DNA of 64,000 bases from Verrucomicrobiota bacterium. GTDB lineage: Bacteria > Verrucomicrobiota > Verrucomicrobiia > Limisphaerales > JADLHS01. A program made the position numbers and the translations under genes. Below the pieces are notes generated by a model that saw only the letters and a list, made by a program, of their open reading frames with translations, searched no databases and had not been told where the DNA came from. Each line of letters opens with the position of its first letter. The first letter of the stretch is position 1. Positions 26,151 through 34,850 of the stretch are shown here, one piece after another. The stretch lies in assembly GCA_029573725.1 (NCBI GenBank), contig JAKQDQ010000104.1:1-64000 (forward strand), written 5' to 3'.

Positions 26151-28175
26151 ATGAAACGTCTCCTTCTCTTCACCGGCTTGGGCGTGACGCTGGCGTTGTC
26201 AGGTCAGGCGCAATCGCCACTCACCTATGCCGATCTGGTCCAACGCCTCACCGATCTGGAACATCTCGCCACTCTGCCCGCGCCCGGTGAAACGACCAGG
26301 CAATGGTCGAGCTATGACCGTGCCAGCCAGTACGACGCGGCAACCGGCAAATACGTGCATTGGGACGCCAACGGCGACAACGCCGGCATCATCCGCAAGG
26401 AAGGCGATACGGAGGTCTTCGCGGAAATGGAAGGACCAGGGTGCATCTGGCGCATCTGGTCGGCGACCGCCAAGGAGGGGCATGTAAAAATTTACCTGGA
26501 CGGCGCGAGTGAGCCGGCGGTGGACCTGCCGTTCATCGGTTACTTCGATGGCAAACACGCGCCGTTCACGCGACCGGAACTGGTGCATACCACCGCGGCC
26601 AACGGCTACAACAATTACACGCCGATTCCCTATCAGAAATCCTGCAAGATCGTCGCGGATAAAGATTGGGGCGCGTACTATGAATTCGTGTACACGACGT
26701 TTGCCCCGGGAACTCGCGTGCCAACGTTCCAACGCGCATTAAGCGCCGCAGACAACGCGGCACTCGATGCGGCCAACCGGGCACTGGCGAATTCCGGTCC
26801 GCGGGACTCGAGCCAGGGTTACGCGAAATCAGGTGGAAAAGGTTTGCTCAACGGCAACGGCGGCGCGACTGCAGCCAGGCTCGATGGTTCGGGCGCCATC
26901 AATCTGATCCGCGTGAAAATCAATGATCTGCCCGCCGCGCCGGAGGATCGCGATGTGTTGCGCGAACTGACACTCCAAATCAAGTGGGACGATGAAGCGC
27001 AGCCGAGCGTCTGGAGTCCATTGGGCGATTTCTTCGGCACCGCTCCCGGCGCCAACAGCTATCAATCGTTGCCCTGTGGCCTGACCAAAGATGGCTGGTT
27101 CTACGCCAACTGGTTCATGCCGTTCGCCCGCGGTGCGGAAGTGAAAATCGTCAATGAAGGCAGCGCGGATCGTCAGGTGGAGTTTGAAGTCCATCAAGTC
27201 CCGCTCACGGGTGACGCGAAGGACTACGCGCGTTTCCACGCCAAATGGCATCGCGACGCCTTGCTGCCGGCTGAACCGGAACGCCAGATTGACTGGACGT
27301 TGCTCCAGACGACCGGCCGCGGGCGTTATGTTGGGGTGATGCTGCACATCTGGAACCCGCGCGGCGGCTGGTGGGGCGAGGGCGATGAAAAGTTCTTTGT
27401 GGATGGCGAGAAATTCCCCTCCACCTTTGGCACCGGCTCGGAGGACTACTTTGGCTACGCCTGGAGCAGTGCGAACCTGTTCTTCCATCCCTTGCACAAC
27501 CAGACGTTCAACTCGGGCCATTGCAAGGGGCACATCTCCGTCAACCGCTGGCACGTGGCCGATCAGATTCCGTTTCACGCCTCGTTCGAGGGCGCGATTG
27601 AAAAGTATTTCCCCAACACCCGACCCACACTCTATGCCGCCACGGTTTACTGGTATCTCGCCCCGGGCGGAACGGATCCCTATCCGCCGGTGCCGCTGGC
27701 CGAACGGCTGGGGTACTACATCCAGCCGGAGCCGAAACGGGTTCCGGGCGCGCTGGAAGGTGAAAGCCTGAAAATCCTCTCCAGGACCGGCGGCGACCCG
27801 CAGGAACAGGACATGACGGGCTTCGGCGACGCGTGGAGCAATGACGCGCATCTGTGGTGGATCAACGCCAAACCCGGCAATGAACTGGTGCTGGCGTTGC
27901 CGGTGCCGCAGACCGGCGATTACCGGTTGCGGGCGCAACTGACCAAGGCGGTGGATTACGGCATTGTGCAGTTCGCCCTGGATGGCGAAAATCTTGGCGG
28001 ACCGGTTGACCTCTACAATAACGGAGTGATCGCCACCGGCGAACTGGACCTGGGCCGCCGCCGCCTGACTGCGGGCGAACACCGGCTTTCGGTGACGATC
28101 ACCGGCGCAAACGCCAAAGCCGTGAAGAGCTATATGTTTGCGCTGGACTACCTGAGGCTCGTGCCGGTGAAGTAG
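26151..28175 (+). CDS. Secreted DUF2961 (GH172-like) glycoside hydrolase
   Basis: A 674-aa protein with a signal peptide (MKRLLLFTGLGVTLALSGQAQS). The DUF2961 region covers about residues 30-540 and shows SSYDRASQY, EMEGPGCIWRIWSA, GYNNYTPIPYQKSCKI and GTGSEDYFGYAWSS, the last carrying conserved acidic residues. GH172 members act on alpha-arabinofuranosides or difructose anhydride as multimers. Residues 545-674 are a second beta domain (ELVLALPVPQTGDYRLRAQLTKAVDYG), like those that follow DUF2961 in many soil bacteria. The substrate here is unknown. It ends seven bases from a convergent SGNH hydrolase gene. Confidence 0.88.
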   Translation: MKRLLLFTGLGVTLALSGQAQSPLTYADLVQRLTDLEHLATLPAPGETTRQWSSYDRASQYDAATGKYVHWDANGDNAGIIRKEGDTEVFAEMEGPGCIWRIWSATAKEGHVKIYLDGASEPAVDLPFIGYFDGKHAPFTRPELVHTTAANGYNNYTPIPYQKSCKIVADKDWGAYYEFVYTTFAPGTRVPTFQRALSAADNAALDAANRALANSGPRDSSQGYAKSGGKGLLNGNGGATAARLDGSGAINLIRVKINDLPAAPEDRDVLRELTLQIKWDDEAQPSVWSPLGDFFGTAPGANSYQSLPCGLTKDGWFYANWFMPFARGAEVKIVNEGSADRQVEFEVHQVPLTGDAKDYARFHAKWHRDALLPAEPERQIDWTLLQTTGRGRYVGVMLHIWNPRGGWWGEGDEKFFVDGEKFPSTFGTGSEDYFGYAWSSANLFFHPLHNQTFNSGHCKGHISVNRWHVADQIPFHASFEGAIEKYFPNTRPTLYAATVYWYLAPGGTDPYPPVPLAERLGYYIQPEPKRVPGALEGESLKILSRTGGDPQEQDMTGFGDAWSNDAHLWWINAKPGNELVLALPVPQTGDYRLRAQLTKAVDYGIVQFALDGENLGGPVDLYNNGVIATGELDLGRRRLTAGEHRLSVTITGANAKAVKSYMFALDYLRLVPVK

Positions 28176-28182
28176 CGCCGGA

Positions 28183-28980
28183 TTACGCGCCCACTGCTTT
28201 CAACCAGAAATGCGCCATCAACGACGCGCCGGCAGCGGTGGGGTGCACGCCATCGCCGGCCCAATGTTCCGGCGGCGCGTATTTCGTCGCCTCGTCAAAA
28301 ATCGTCTGTAACGGAATGAAAACCGCGCGGTGTTTCTCCGCAACACGTCGGGCCGCCGCGCGGTATTGGTCGAACTCGGGAAACCACTCCTCCCGGACCA
28401 CGCCGCAACGCAAGACGAACGGTTCACAGAGGACGAGCCGTACTTTGGGCAACGCCCGCTGCGTGCGGGCGACCAGGGCCTGATAATCCCGTTCGTAGAT
28501 TTCGACTGTGCCGCGGTAGTTCAGCCGCGGGTCCCGCGTGTGCCAGAAATCGTTGACGCCAACCAGAATGCTCACCACCTCCGGCTTGAGCGCGAGGCAA
28601 TCCTGTTCCCAGCGCTCGGCCAGTTGATACACCTTGTTGCCGCTGATGCCGCGATTGAAAATTTTCAAGCCGGCAGCGGGCCGGCTGACCAGCAGCCCCG
28701 CCGCCGCCAGCCACGCGTAGCCATTCCCCAATCCGGGTTGATTATTGGGCGCATCGGTCTCCCCGGCCGCGCGACTGCGCCCGGCGTCGGTGATCGAATC
28801 GCCTTGGAACAGAACCGTGGCCCGCTCCGCAATCAGCTGACGATCGCCAGCCGGGCCAGGCGCGGCCGCAGCCGGGTGGTTGGCTAGGGGGAAACCCGCC
28901 GCGCCCAGCGCGAGGCCGGATCTTTTCAGGAAGCGGCGGCGGGGCATCGGGTGGAAAGTGGAATTCTCCGCATTCATCAT
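28183..28980 (-). CDS. Tat-exported SGNH/GDSL hydrolase
   Basis: A 265-aa exported esterase-like protein. The Tat motif PRRRFLKRSGLALGAAGF lies at residues 13-30. SGNH blocks are visible: VLFQGDSITDAGRS (block I Ser), FNRGISGNKV (block II Gly), VGVNDFW (block III Asn) and GDGVHPT (block V Asp/His). This resembles GDSL esterases that deacylate polysaccharides in such clusters. The start could be either Met at 28980/28977, or Met12 at 28947, which begins closer to the twin-Arg motif. The substrate is unknown. Confidence 0.88.
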   Translation of the reverse strand: MMNAENSTFHPMPRRRFLKRSGLALGAAGFPLANHPAAAAPGPAGDRQLIAERATVLFQGDSITDAGRSRAAGETDAPNNQPGLGNGYAWLAAAGLLVSRPAAGLKIFNRGISGNKVYQLAERWEQDCLALKPEVVSILVGVNDFWHTRDPRLNYRGTVEIYERDYQALVARTQRALPKVRLVLCEPFVLRCGVVREEWFPEFDQYRAAARRVAEKHRAVFIPLQTIFDEATKYAPPEHWAGDGVHPTAAGASLMAHFWLKAVGA

Positions 28981-29059
28981 TCCCGGGCAAGCTACCCAAA
29001 CGGGGGCATTTGGAAAGCCTCGTTTGCAGCCGGGGGGCTCGTCGCGCCTGTCCCGATGT

Positions 29060-31468
29060 TCAACCCGGCGACAACCCGGCCAGCAGATGGCGGCAGTTCA
29101 ACACCTTTTCCACGAGATCAATCGGAACGTAGTAGTATTGGTTCGAGGCTTCGAATCCGATGCGCGCATCGGCCGATTGGAGGGCGTGGAGCCGGCGCGC
29201 CAGGGAAATTTCCGCCTGCAACCATTGTTTCATGGCTGCCCTGGCCGCCGCCGTTGTCCCGGCTTCTCCGTTGCTGGCGGCGGCCGCGCGGCGCGCGAGG
29301 ATGAATCGCGTTTGTTGGGCCACGCTGCGGAAATGGATCGCCGCCGCTTCGGCCACGCGGCATTCCGCCTGCAATGCTGCGCGCGCCGCGCCGGGAATGG
29401 ATGAGGCCGGCGGCGCCGCCCGCTGCAGTGCTGCCAGGGCGCGATCAAACCCGTCGGCGACCTTTTCGAACTGCGCGGCAAAAATCTCCGGTGGATAAAC
29501 GGAACGCCACCGCTCCAGGTCGTCGTACGGAAAACCCACCATGGTGGCCTGATAACCCGTGGGTGCGCTCCACAGCAGATTCGCCGGTCCCAGTTGTTGT
29601 GGACCGGAGTACACCACCCCGATGTGATAGGGGAATTCCTGGAACGCCGTGCTGAAGTCGCGCCAGGCGGCGGTTACTGCCGGCGCCAGAACCTGGCCGA
29701 AGCGTCGCGCGGCCACGCGCTGCAGTGCGGCCTCCGCCGGACCGCCGGCGAGCACTTCCGCCACCACTTCCAGATTGGGGGAGGGATAACCACCAAGCGT
29801 CCAGCCCAGCATCAACCCGTGGACGTTTTCGCGGCGCAGGTTTTCCGCATGGCGGGCGACGTTTGCCACGGCGGGGATGTACGGCACCGCGGAGAGCTCC
29901 CAAGTGTTGCCCGCCTGGATTTTTGCAATGGCTTTCAAGCCCCGCTCCCGCGCCAGCCGCCAATGACGCCGGGCTCGCGGTCCTGGTCCGATGGCCGAAA
30001 TTGAGTATTCACCCACTTCGGTTTTCACGCCGCCGCGTTCGATGGGCAGGCGCCATTCGCTGACGCTTTGCAAGGCGACTTCCGGAGGCAGTTGCCGGAT
30101 GACCTCGCCGGCCCAGCGATCGTCCCAGCCCCAGTCCCAGGCGATGAGCATCGGTCCTTCACTTTGCACGTCAGCGACGGACCGGCGGGCCGTGGGCGAA
30201 GTTTTCCTGCCCTGCACGATGCCTTGTTGAAACAGCCGGTTGACTTCGGCAATGACGTCGGCGGCGGGACGGCGGGCGCAGCGCGGGCATTTGGCGCCGC
30301 CGCCATGCGACCAGCAGTTGGTGAGGTTTTCCGAGGCGGTAATGCTGAAAAATCCGCCCAACGCGGGAACCGTCCGACAGATGGTGGCGATGGCATTGAC
30401 CAGAAAGTCCTGCACCTCCGGCACACTGGTGCAAAGCGTGGCGTGCCCGCCGTCCTGCACTCCTTGCAGGTGCGGGTGGTGGGCAAAGAAACTCAGCGGC
30501 ATCGCCCGCGGTTCGTTGAGATACAGAAAAATGCGGATGCCATGCTGCCGGGCGCGCGCCACCAGCTTGCGCAGTTGCTGCAGCCGGTCCTGGTGGCGCG
30601 CACTCCGGTCCGGCGCCCACGGAAACGGCGCCAGCTTGTGCAGGACCGCCTGCAGCCAGACGCCGTTGACCCCCGCCTGGGCCAGCCGTGCCAGCAATCC
30701 ATCCGGGTACGGATCGGCGTGCGGCTCCAGCAAGGGATCGCCATACAGGGCGAAATACGAATAGCAGAAACGCAGTCCGTCCGGCGCGGTGTCCTGGACG
30801 GGAAAGGCGCTTTTCTCCGGACGCGCGGAGAGCCGGGAAACGAAATGGAACAACGGTTCGCCCGGTTGATGGAGGCCTTCGGGAAACTCCGCCCGCACGA
30901 TTTGGGCAATTTCCTGTTCGCGCTTTTGGGTGGCGGCGTCCGGCGGTTCGTAACGCAGCGGGGCGCACTCCGGTTTCAGGCTGCCGAGTTTGATCCAGAG
31001 GAAGTCGTCTTCGCGCAGGGTGAAGGCCAGTTGTTCGGGAGACCAATCCAGCAGCGTCAACAACTGCTCATAAGGCAGCAGATGCCAGTTGCGCCTGATC
31101 ACCGTGAGGTAGGAGCGCGCTTGTTGCTCGGAAGAAATCCGTGGCGGCGGTCCCAGGCCCATCGCGCGTCCCATCCGTTCCAGGTCCACCCGTTTCGCCG
31201 CCACCACCTGCGCCATGCGGGCAACGGGGACCAGCGGCCAGTTGCGCCACACAAACGCATGCAACCGGCTGGGGAAGTGGGGGAACGCAAGCGGTGCGGG
31301 TGCGGCGCCCTTCGGCAATCCGGCAACATCCCGCGCGGATGGCTGCCCGGCGGCGCCGGCTTGGGACGGTCCGAGGGGCGACAGCAGCGAGAGGCTGCCC
31401 AGCGCCGCGGAGCCGGCCTTGAGGAAGCTCCGTCGCGACCAGCTGGTTGATGGCTGTTTCATTTTCAA
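29060..31468 (-). CDS. Tat-exported 802-aa barrel-like protein, possible glycoside hydrolase
   Basis: A Tat signal opens the protein (SWSRRSFLKAGSAALGSLSL, residues 9-28). The middle (about 240-560) reads like a TIM barrel: LLARLAQAGVNGVWLQAVL, KLVARARQHGIRIFLYLNEP, ALGGFFSITASENLTNC (about 380), a CPRC pair shortly after, and MLIAWDWGWDD. The C-terminal 200 residues are helical and end with IGFEASNQYYYVPIDLVEKVLNC. The SENL...CPRC arrangement recalls DUF4838/GH163- and GH20-like hydrolases, but I cannot place it in a known family. It lies in a region dense with glycan enzymes. Function unknown; a hydrolase role is inference. Confidence 0.75.
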   Translation of the reverse strand: MKMKQPSTSWSRRSFLKAGSAALGSLSLLSPLGPSQAGAAGQPSARDVAGLPKGAAPAPLAFPHFPSRLHAFVWRNWPLVPVARMAQVVAAKRVDLERMGRAMGLGPPPRISSEQQARSYLTVIRRNWHLLPYEQLLTLLDWSPEQLAFTLREDDFLWIKLGSLKPECAPLRYEPPDAATQKREQEIAQIVRAEFPEGLHQPGEPLFHFVSRLSARPEKSAFPVQDTAPDGLRFCYSYFALYGDPLLEPHADPYPDGLLARLAQAGVNGVWLQAVLHKLAPFPWAPDRSARHQDRLQQLRKLVARARQHGIRIFLYLNEPRAMPLSFFAHHPHLQGVQDGGHATLCTSVPEVQDFLVNAIATICRTVPALGGFFSITASENLTNCWSHGGGAKCPRCARRPAADVIAEVNRLFQQGIVQGRKTSPTARRSVADVQSEGPMLIAWDWGWDDRWAGEVIRQLPPEVALQSVSEWRLPIERGGVKTEVGEYSISAIGPGPRARRHWRLARERGLKAIAKIQAGNTWELSAVPYIPAVANVARHAENLRRENVHGLMLGWTLGGYPSPNLEVVAEVLAGGPAEAALQRVAARRFGQVLAPAVTAAWRDFSTAFQEFPYHIGVVYSGPQQLGPANLLWSAPTGYQATMVGFPYDDLERWRSVYPPEIFAAQFEKVADGFDRALAALQRAAPPASSIPGAARAALQAECRVAEAAAIHFRSVAQQTRFILARRAAAASNGEAGTTAAARAAMKQWLQAEISLARRLHALQSADARIGFEASNQYYYVPIDLVEKVLNCRHLLAGLSPG

Positions 31469-31706
31469 ATCTGTGGAGTTGGCCTGCCTCGCGGAATCTG
31501 CGCCCGTGAGTTCAGTTTCTGCGGGTTAAGATGGGATGAAGGATCGTGAAAAAGCAACCATGCTTCGATGTTGCGGCAGCGCCGCGCCGGATTGAAAGGG
31601 GAGAACCGGCGTCTGCTTGCCGGGATCGGGCCGCACCCCAGCCGCGCCGCTGCGCCGCCACGGGAGGAGTCTGGCGTATGAACGGATGGGGGAGAGGGAG
31701 ACGGGA

Positions 31707-31783
31707 TGGTGCGCGAGGCGGGGGTCGAACCCACAACCTTCGGCTCCGGAGGCCGACGCTCTATCCAATTGAGCTACTCGCGC
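31707..31783 (-). tRNA. tRNA-Arg (anticodon CCG)
   Basis: A complete 77-base cloverleaf on the minus strand. The acceptor arms are GCGCGAG and CTCGCGC. The anticodon stem TCGGC/GCCGA encloses the loop CTCCGGA, giving anticodon CCG. The T-loop is GGGTTCGACCCC. Discriminator A and an encoded CCA end are present. Confidence 0.96.
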
Positions 31784-32029
31784 AACTGGTCGCCAGCATA
31801 GAAGGCCCGGCGCGGCGGTTCAATGCGTTTATTCTCGCCACCCCCGGCGCGAAGCGGAGAGGTGGGCTGCGCGGGACGGGGAAGTACCGGGTTTCTCCCG
31901 GCAGGCGCGGACGGTCGACCGGCCTTTGACTCGCCGGAACATTCGCGGGCGGCTTCGGTTCGGCGAGCAGGACGCCTGCCGCAACCGCAAGGGCCGGCCA
32001 CCCCGGCCGGGATTCCCCCGTGCGGTTGA

Positions 32030-32494
32030 TTACCAAAGAAAGGATTTTTGTTCGTCCAGCAGTTCGTTGCCGAGCCAGAGCGTGACGCGCCAGGCGGTGA
32101 CTTCGCCCAACTGCTGATAATCCGTGCCCACCAATTTCAGTCCGGCCCAGTGGCTGATGCCGGTGAGTGTGATGGTGGTTTCCACGGTTCGTTCAGGCGG
32201 CGCCTGGCCGTGGGAGGTGCCGCGCACCTGCAGGCGCAGCACCGCGCTTGCCTGCGTCTGGCTCCGGCCGCGCCAGTGGATGTCGAACCGGATGCCGGAG
32301 CAGGTTTCCGGATGCTGCCGCAGTTGGGCCTGGTAAGCGTCCCGATCGTACAAACTGGGAGACAACGTGTGCCGGCCCTGCGCGTCGAGGAGATGCGGCA
32401 ACACCTTGATCACCTTCCCGGTGGCGGCGGCGGCGCTGCCCAGCCCGGTCAACAGCAGCAGCAACATCCAGCAACAAACATGCGGTCGGCGCAT
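32030..32494 (-). CDS. Small secreted protein of unknown function
   Basis: A 154-aa protein with a clear Sec signal (MRRPHVCCWMLLLLLTGLGSAAAA). The mature part is mixed: VIKVLPHLLDAQGRHTLSPS, then a beta-rich half with VLRLQVRG, TVETTITLTGI and WRVTLWLGNELLDEQKS. The late part resembles a small immunoglobulin-like or arrestin-like sandwich. I do not recognise the family. I chose ATG 32494 because it gives an ideal signal peptide, although the frame stays open much further upstream. It is divergent from a larger secreted protein. Confidence 0.75.
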   Translation of the reverse strand: MRRPHVCCWMLLLLLTGLGSAAAATGKVIKVLPHLLDAQGRHTLSPSLYDRDAYQAQLRQHPETCSGIRFDIHWRGRSQTQASAVLRLQVRGTSHGQAPPERTVETTITLTGISHWAGLKLVGTDYQQLGEVTAWRVTLWLGNELLDEQKSFLW

Positions 32495-32719
32495 GCAGCG
32501 ACGATAACGACGCCCGGTTTTGACACAAGCAGAACTTTGCCGGCCGGCCTGGTCCCGAGGCATCCCGGCCCGGTCGCCGGATTCCTGTCGCGCTGCGGTG
32601 AAAGGGCGGGCGCAGCCTGCGCCGGCTGTGTCTTGAGCGCGGCGCGAGCGCAGCCGGATCGGCGCCGCCTCCGACAACGGGCTTGCCTCGTACCGCCGGT
32701 GGGACACACTGCGGCGGAC

Positions 32720-34123
32720 ATGCGTGGTTGTGGATTCATGGTTGGCGGCGGGGTTGGACTGGCGCTGCTGCTGGGGGGCGGCAGCTGCCCTGGCGCGGAG
32801 CGGGAAGTCCGGGGGCCGTGCGGAATTGAAATTGTGGAGGCCGGCACGGGCTGGCCGGTGCCGTTGGTGGGATTGCGGACGACGCACCAACTGGAGTTTT
32901 TTTCCGACAACGCGGGGATGATTGCCTGCGACGCTCCGGAGCTGATGGGCCGGGAAGTCTGGTTTGAAGTGTTCGGCGACGGTTATGAGGTGGCCCAGGA
33001 CGGCTTTGGTTATCGCGGCGTCCGCTTGCGTCCCGAGCCGGGCCGGCAACTGCGGATTGAGGTGCGGCGCACCATGATTGCGCGCCGCATGGGGCGGATC
33101 ACCGGGGCCGGACAATTTGCCGAAAGTCAGAAGCTGGGGCGGGAACTGGACTGGCCCGAAACCGGTGTGTTCGGTTGTGACAGCGTGCAGAATGCGGTTT
33201 ATCGTGGCCGGCTGTTCTGGTTGTGGGGCGACACGACGCTGGCGCGTTATCCGCTGGGCTTGTTTCACAGCACCAGTGCGACGAGCGCAATTCAACCTCT
33301 GACCGATTTCAAACCGCCCGTCCGCCTGAAGCTGGACTACTTCACCGACGACCAGGGACAGCCACGCGGCGTCGCCCGGATGCCGGGCAGCGGGCCGACG
33401 TGGCTTTCCGCGTATCTAACGTTGCGGGATCAATCCGGACGGCCACATCTGGTGGCGACCTACGCCAAAATCAAACCGCCGCTGGAGGCGTATGAAATCG
33501 GTTTGTGTGAGTGGAATGAAACCGAGGTCATGTTCGAGCCGCGCCGGGTCTTGTGGAAACAAACCCGGGCCGGGGAAACGCATCCGCCGCTGCCGGAAGG
33601 GCAGCCCGCGTTATGGCAGGATGCCTCGGGCCGGGCCTGGGTGTTGTTGGGGGATCCATTTCCGCGTCTGCGGTTTCCGGCCACGTACGAAGCGTGGCGC
33701 GATACGGAACATTGGGAAACCTTGACGCCGCCGGCCGAACTGCGCTCCGCCACGGGCGAGGCGGTCAAACCGCACAGCGGTCATATCGCTTGGAACGCCT
33801 TTCGGCGACGTTGGGTGGCGGTGTTCATGGAAAAATTTGGCCGGCCGGCCGCGTTCGGGGAGTTGTGGTATGCGGAGGCGCCGGCACCGCTCGGGCCGTG
33901 GGGCCGCGCGGTGAAAATTCTCTCGCACCACAACTACACGTTCTACAATCCGCGCCTGCATCCCGAATTTGCCCCCACCAACAGTCCGCTGCTGTTTTTT
34001 GAGGGCACCTACACGCAGACCTTCGCCGACCGGCCGCACCCCACGCCGCGGTACGATTACAACCAGGTGCTGTATCGTCTGGACCTGGACGATCCGGCGC
34101 TGCGGCCGGCGCAGGCCGAGTGA
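32720..34123 (+). CDS. Secreted beta-propeller-like protein of unknown function
   Basis: A 467-aa exported protein with a signal (MRGCGFMVGGGVGLALLLGG, cleavage near CPGAERE). The first 110 residues form a small beta domain (GIEIVEAGTGWPVPLVGLRTTH). The rest shows repeated blades with aromatic-acidic turns (YRGRLFWLWGDTTL, WLSAYLTLRDQSGRPHLVA, SGHIAWNAFRRRWVAVFMEK, ELWYAEAPAPLGPWGRAV), as in five-bladed GH43/GH32-like propellers. Catalytic acids cannot be assigned. ATG 32720 is chosen for the signal. It ends four bases from a convergent HAD gene. Confidence 0.75.
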   Translation: MRGCGFMVGGGVGLALLLGGGSCPGAEREVRGPCGIEIVEAGTGWPVPLVGLRTTHQLEFFSDNAGMIACDAPELMGREVWFEVFGDGYEVAQDGFGYRGVRLRPEPGRQLRIEVRRTMIARRMGRITGAGQFAESQKLGRELDWPETGVFGCDSVQNAVYRGRLFWLWGDTTLARYPLGLFHSTSATSAIQPLTDFKPPVRLKLDYFTDDQGQPRGVARMPGSGPTWLSAYLTLRDQSGRPHLVATYAKIKPPLEAYEIGLCEWNETEVMFEPRRVLWKQTRAGETHPPLPEGQPALWQDASGRAWVLLGDPFPRLRFPATYEAWRDTEHWETLTPPAELRSATGEAVKPHSGHIAWNAFRRRWVAVFMEKFGRPAAFGELWYAEAPAPLGPWGRAVKILSHHNYTFYNPRLHPEFAPTNSPLLFFEGTYTQTFADRPHPTPRYDYNQVLYRLDLDDPALRPAQAE

Positions 34124-34127
34124 GTGG

Positions 34128-34850
34128 TCACATCACGCGCATGAGGTGTGCGTGCAATTGATCCCATTGGCCCGACGACGATTCCGAACTGGGGGCTTTC
34201 AGGTGCCAGGTTTGGAAGCCGTGCAGCCTGGCGGGGAGGATGTCGTTGTCCAGCCGGTCGCCGACCATCAAGGTTTCATGGGAGTCAATGCCGCGGGCTT
34301 CCAGGCGGGACCGGAGGATTTGAAAACCGTAGGGATCGGGTTTGCTGAAGCCGAAGCGGTAGCTCAGGTAACACAGGTCGGCATCGAACATTTTCCAGTG
34401 GCAGCCTTCCTTCTGCAGTTCCATGTCCAGTTCCCGGATGGTGTAAGCCTGCGCGTTGGAGGCGATGCCCAGCACGCACTTTTTCCCAACCAGCCACCGC
34501 AGGGTTTCGCCCGCGCCCGGCATCAAACTGATGCTGCGGCTGATCTGCATCTGGCGGAACACAAATTCCTCCTTCTGACTCGCCTTCAATTTGGCAAAGT
34601 CCGGCAGGATCTCGCGGACCACTGCCGCCCACACGACTTCCGGGGAGGCAATACCCCGCGCCTTGGCGGAATTATGACGCAGCATGATCGCCCGGTTGCA
34701 GGCGATGGAAAATTCCAGCCGATTCAACGGCGGTTCGCAGTGCATCAGATCCTTGAAGAGCTGCTGCCATTCGTCATCGGCGTGTTTGGGCGGCGGCCCC
34801 ACCTGCAACAGCGTGGTGTAAATGTCGAAAATGACCGCGCGAACTTTCAT
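34128..34850 (-). CDS. HAD-superfamily hydrolase (subfamily IA-like) with DxY nucleophile motif
   Basis: A 240-aa cytoplasmic HAD protein. Motif I is FDIYTTL with nucleophile Asp9, but Tyr11 replaces the usual second Asp. Motif II is GIASNAQ, motif III Lys is in FSKPDPYGF, and motif IV is MVGDRLDNDI. The start ATG 34850 overlaps the glycosyltransferase stop codon (ATGA), so the pair is translationally coupled. In position it could be the phosphatase of a glucosyl-3-phosphoglycerate pathway, but DxY is usual in haloacid dehalogenases and is odd for a phosphatase. Its substrate is therefore open. Confidence 0.85.
   Translation of the reverse strand: MKVRAVIFDIYTTLLQVGPPPKHADDEWQQLFKDLMHCEPPLNRLEFSIACNRAIMLRHNSAKARGIASPEVVWAAVVREILPDFAKLKASQKEEFVFRQMQISRSISLMPGAGETLRWLVGKKCVLGIASNAQAYTIRELDMELQKEGCHWKMFDADLCYLSYRFGFSKPDPYGFQILRSRLEARGIDSHETLMVGDRLDNDILPARLHGFQTWHLKAPSSESSSGQWDQLHAHLMRVM

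Noticed and set aside
32494-33295. N-terminal extension of the small secreted protein
   Set aside because: The frame is open for 421 codons, but the first part overlaps the plus-strand secreted gene, is Arg/Pro-rich, and would bury a perfect signal peptide.
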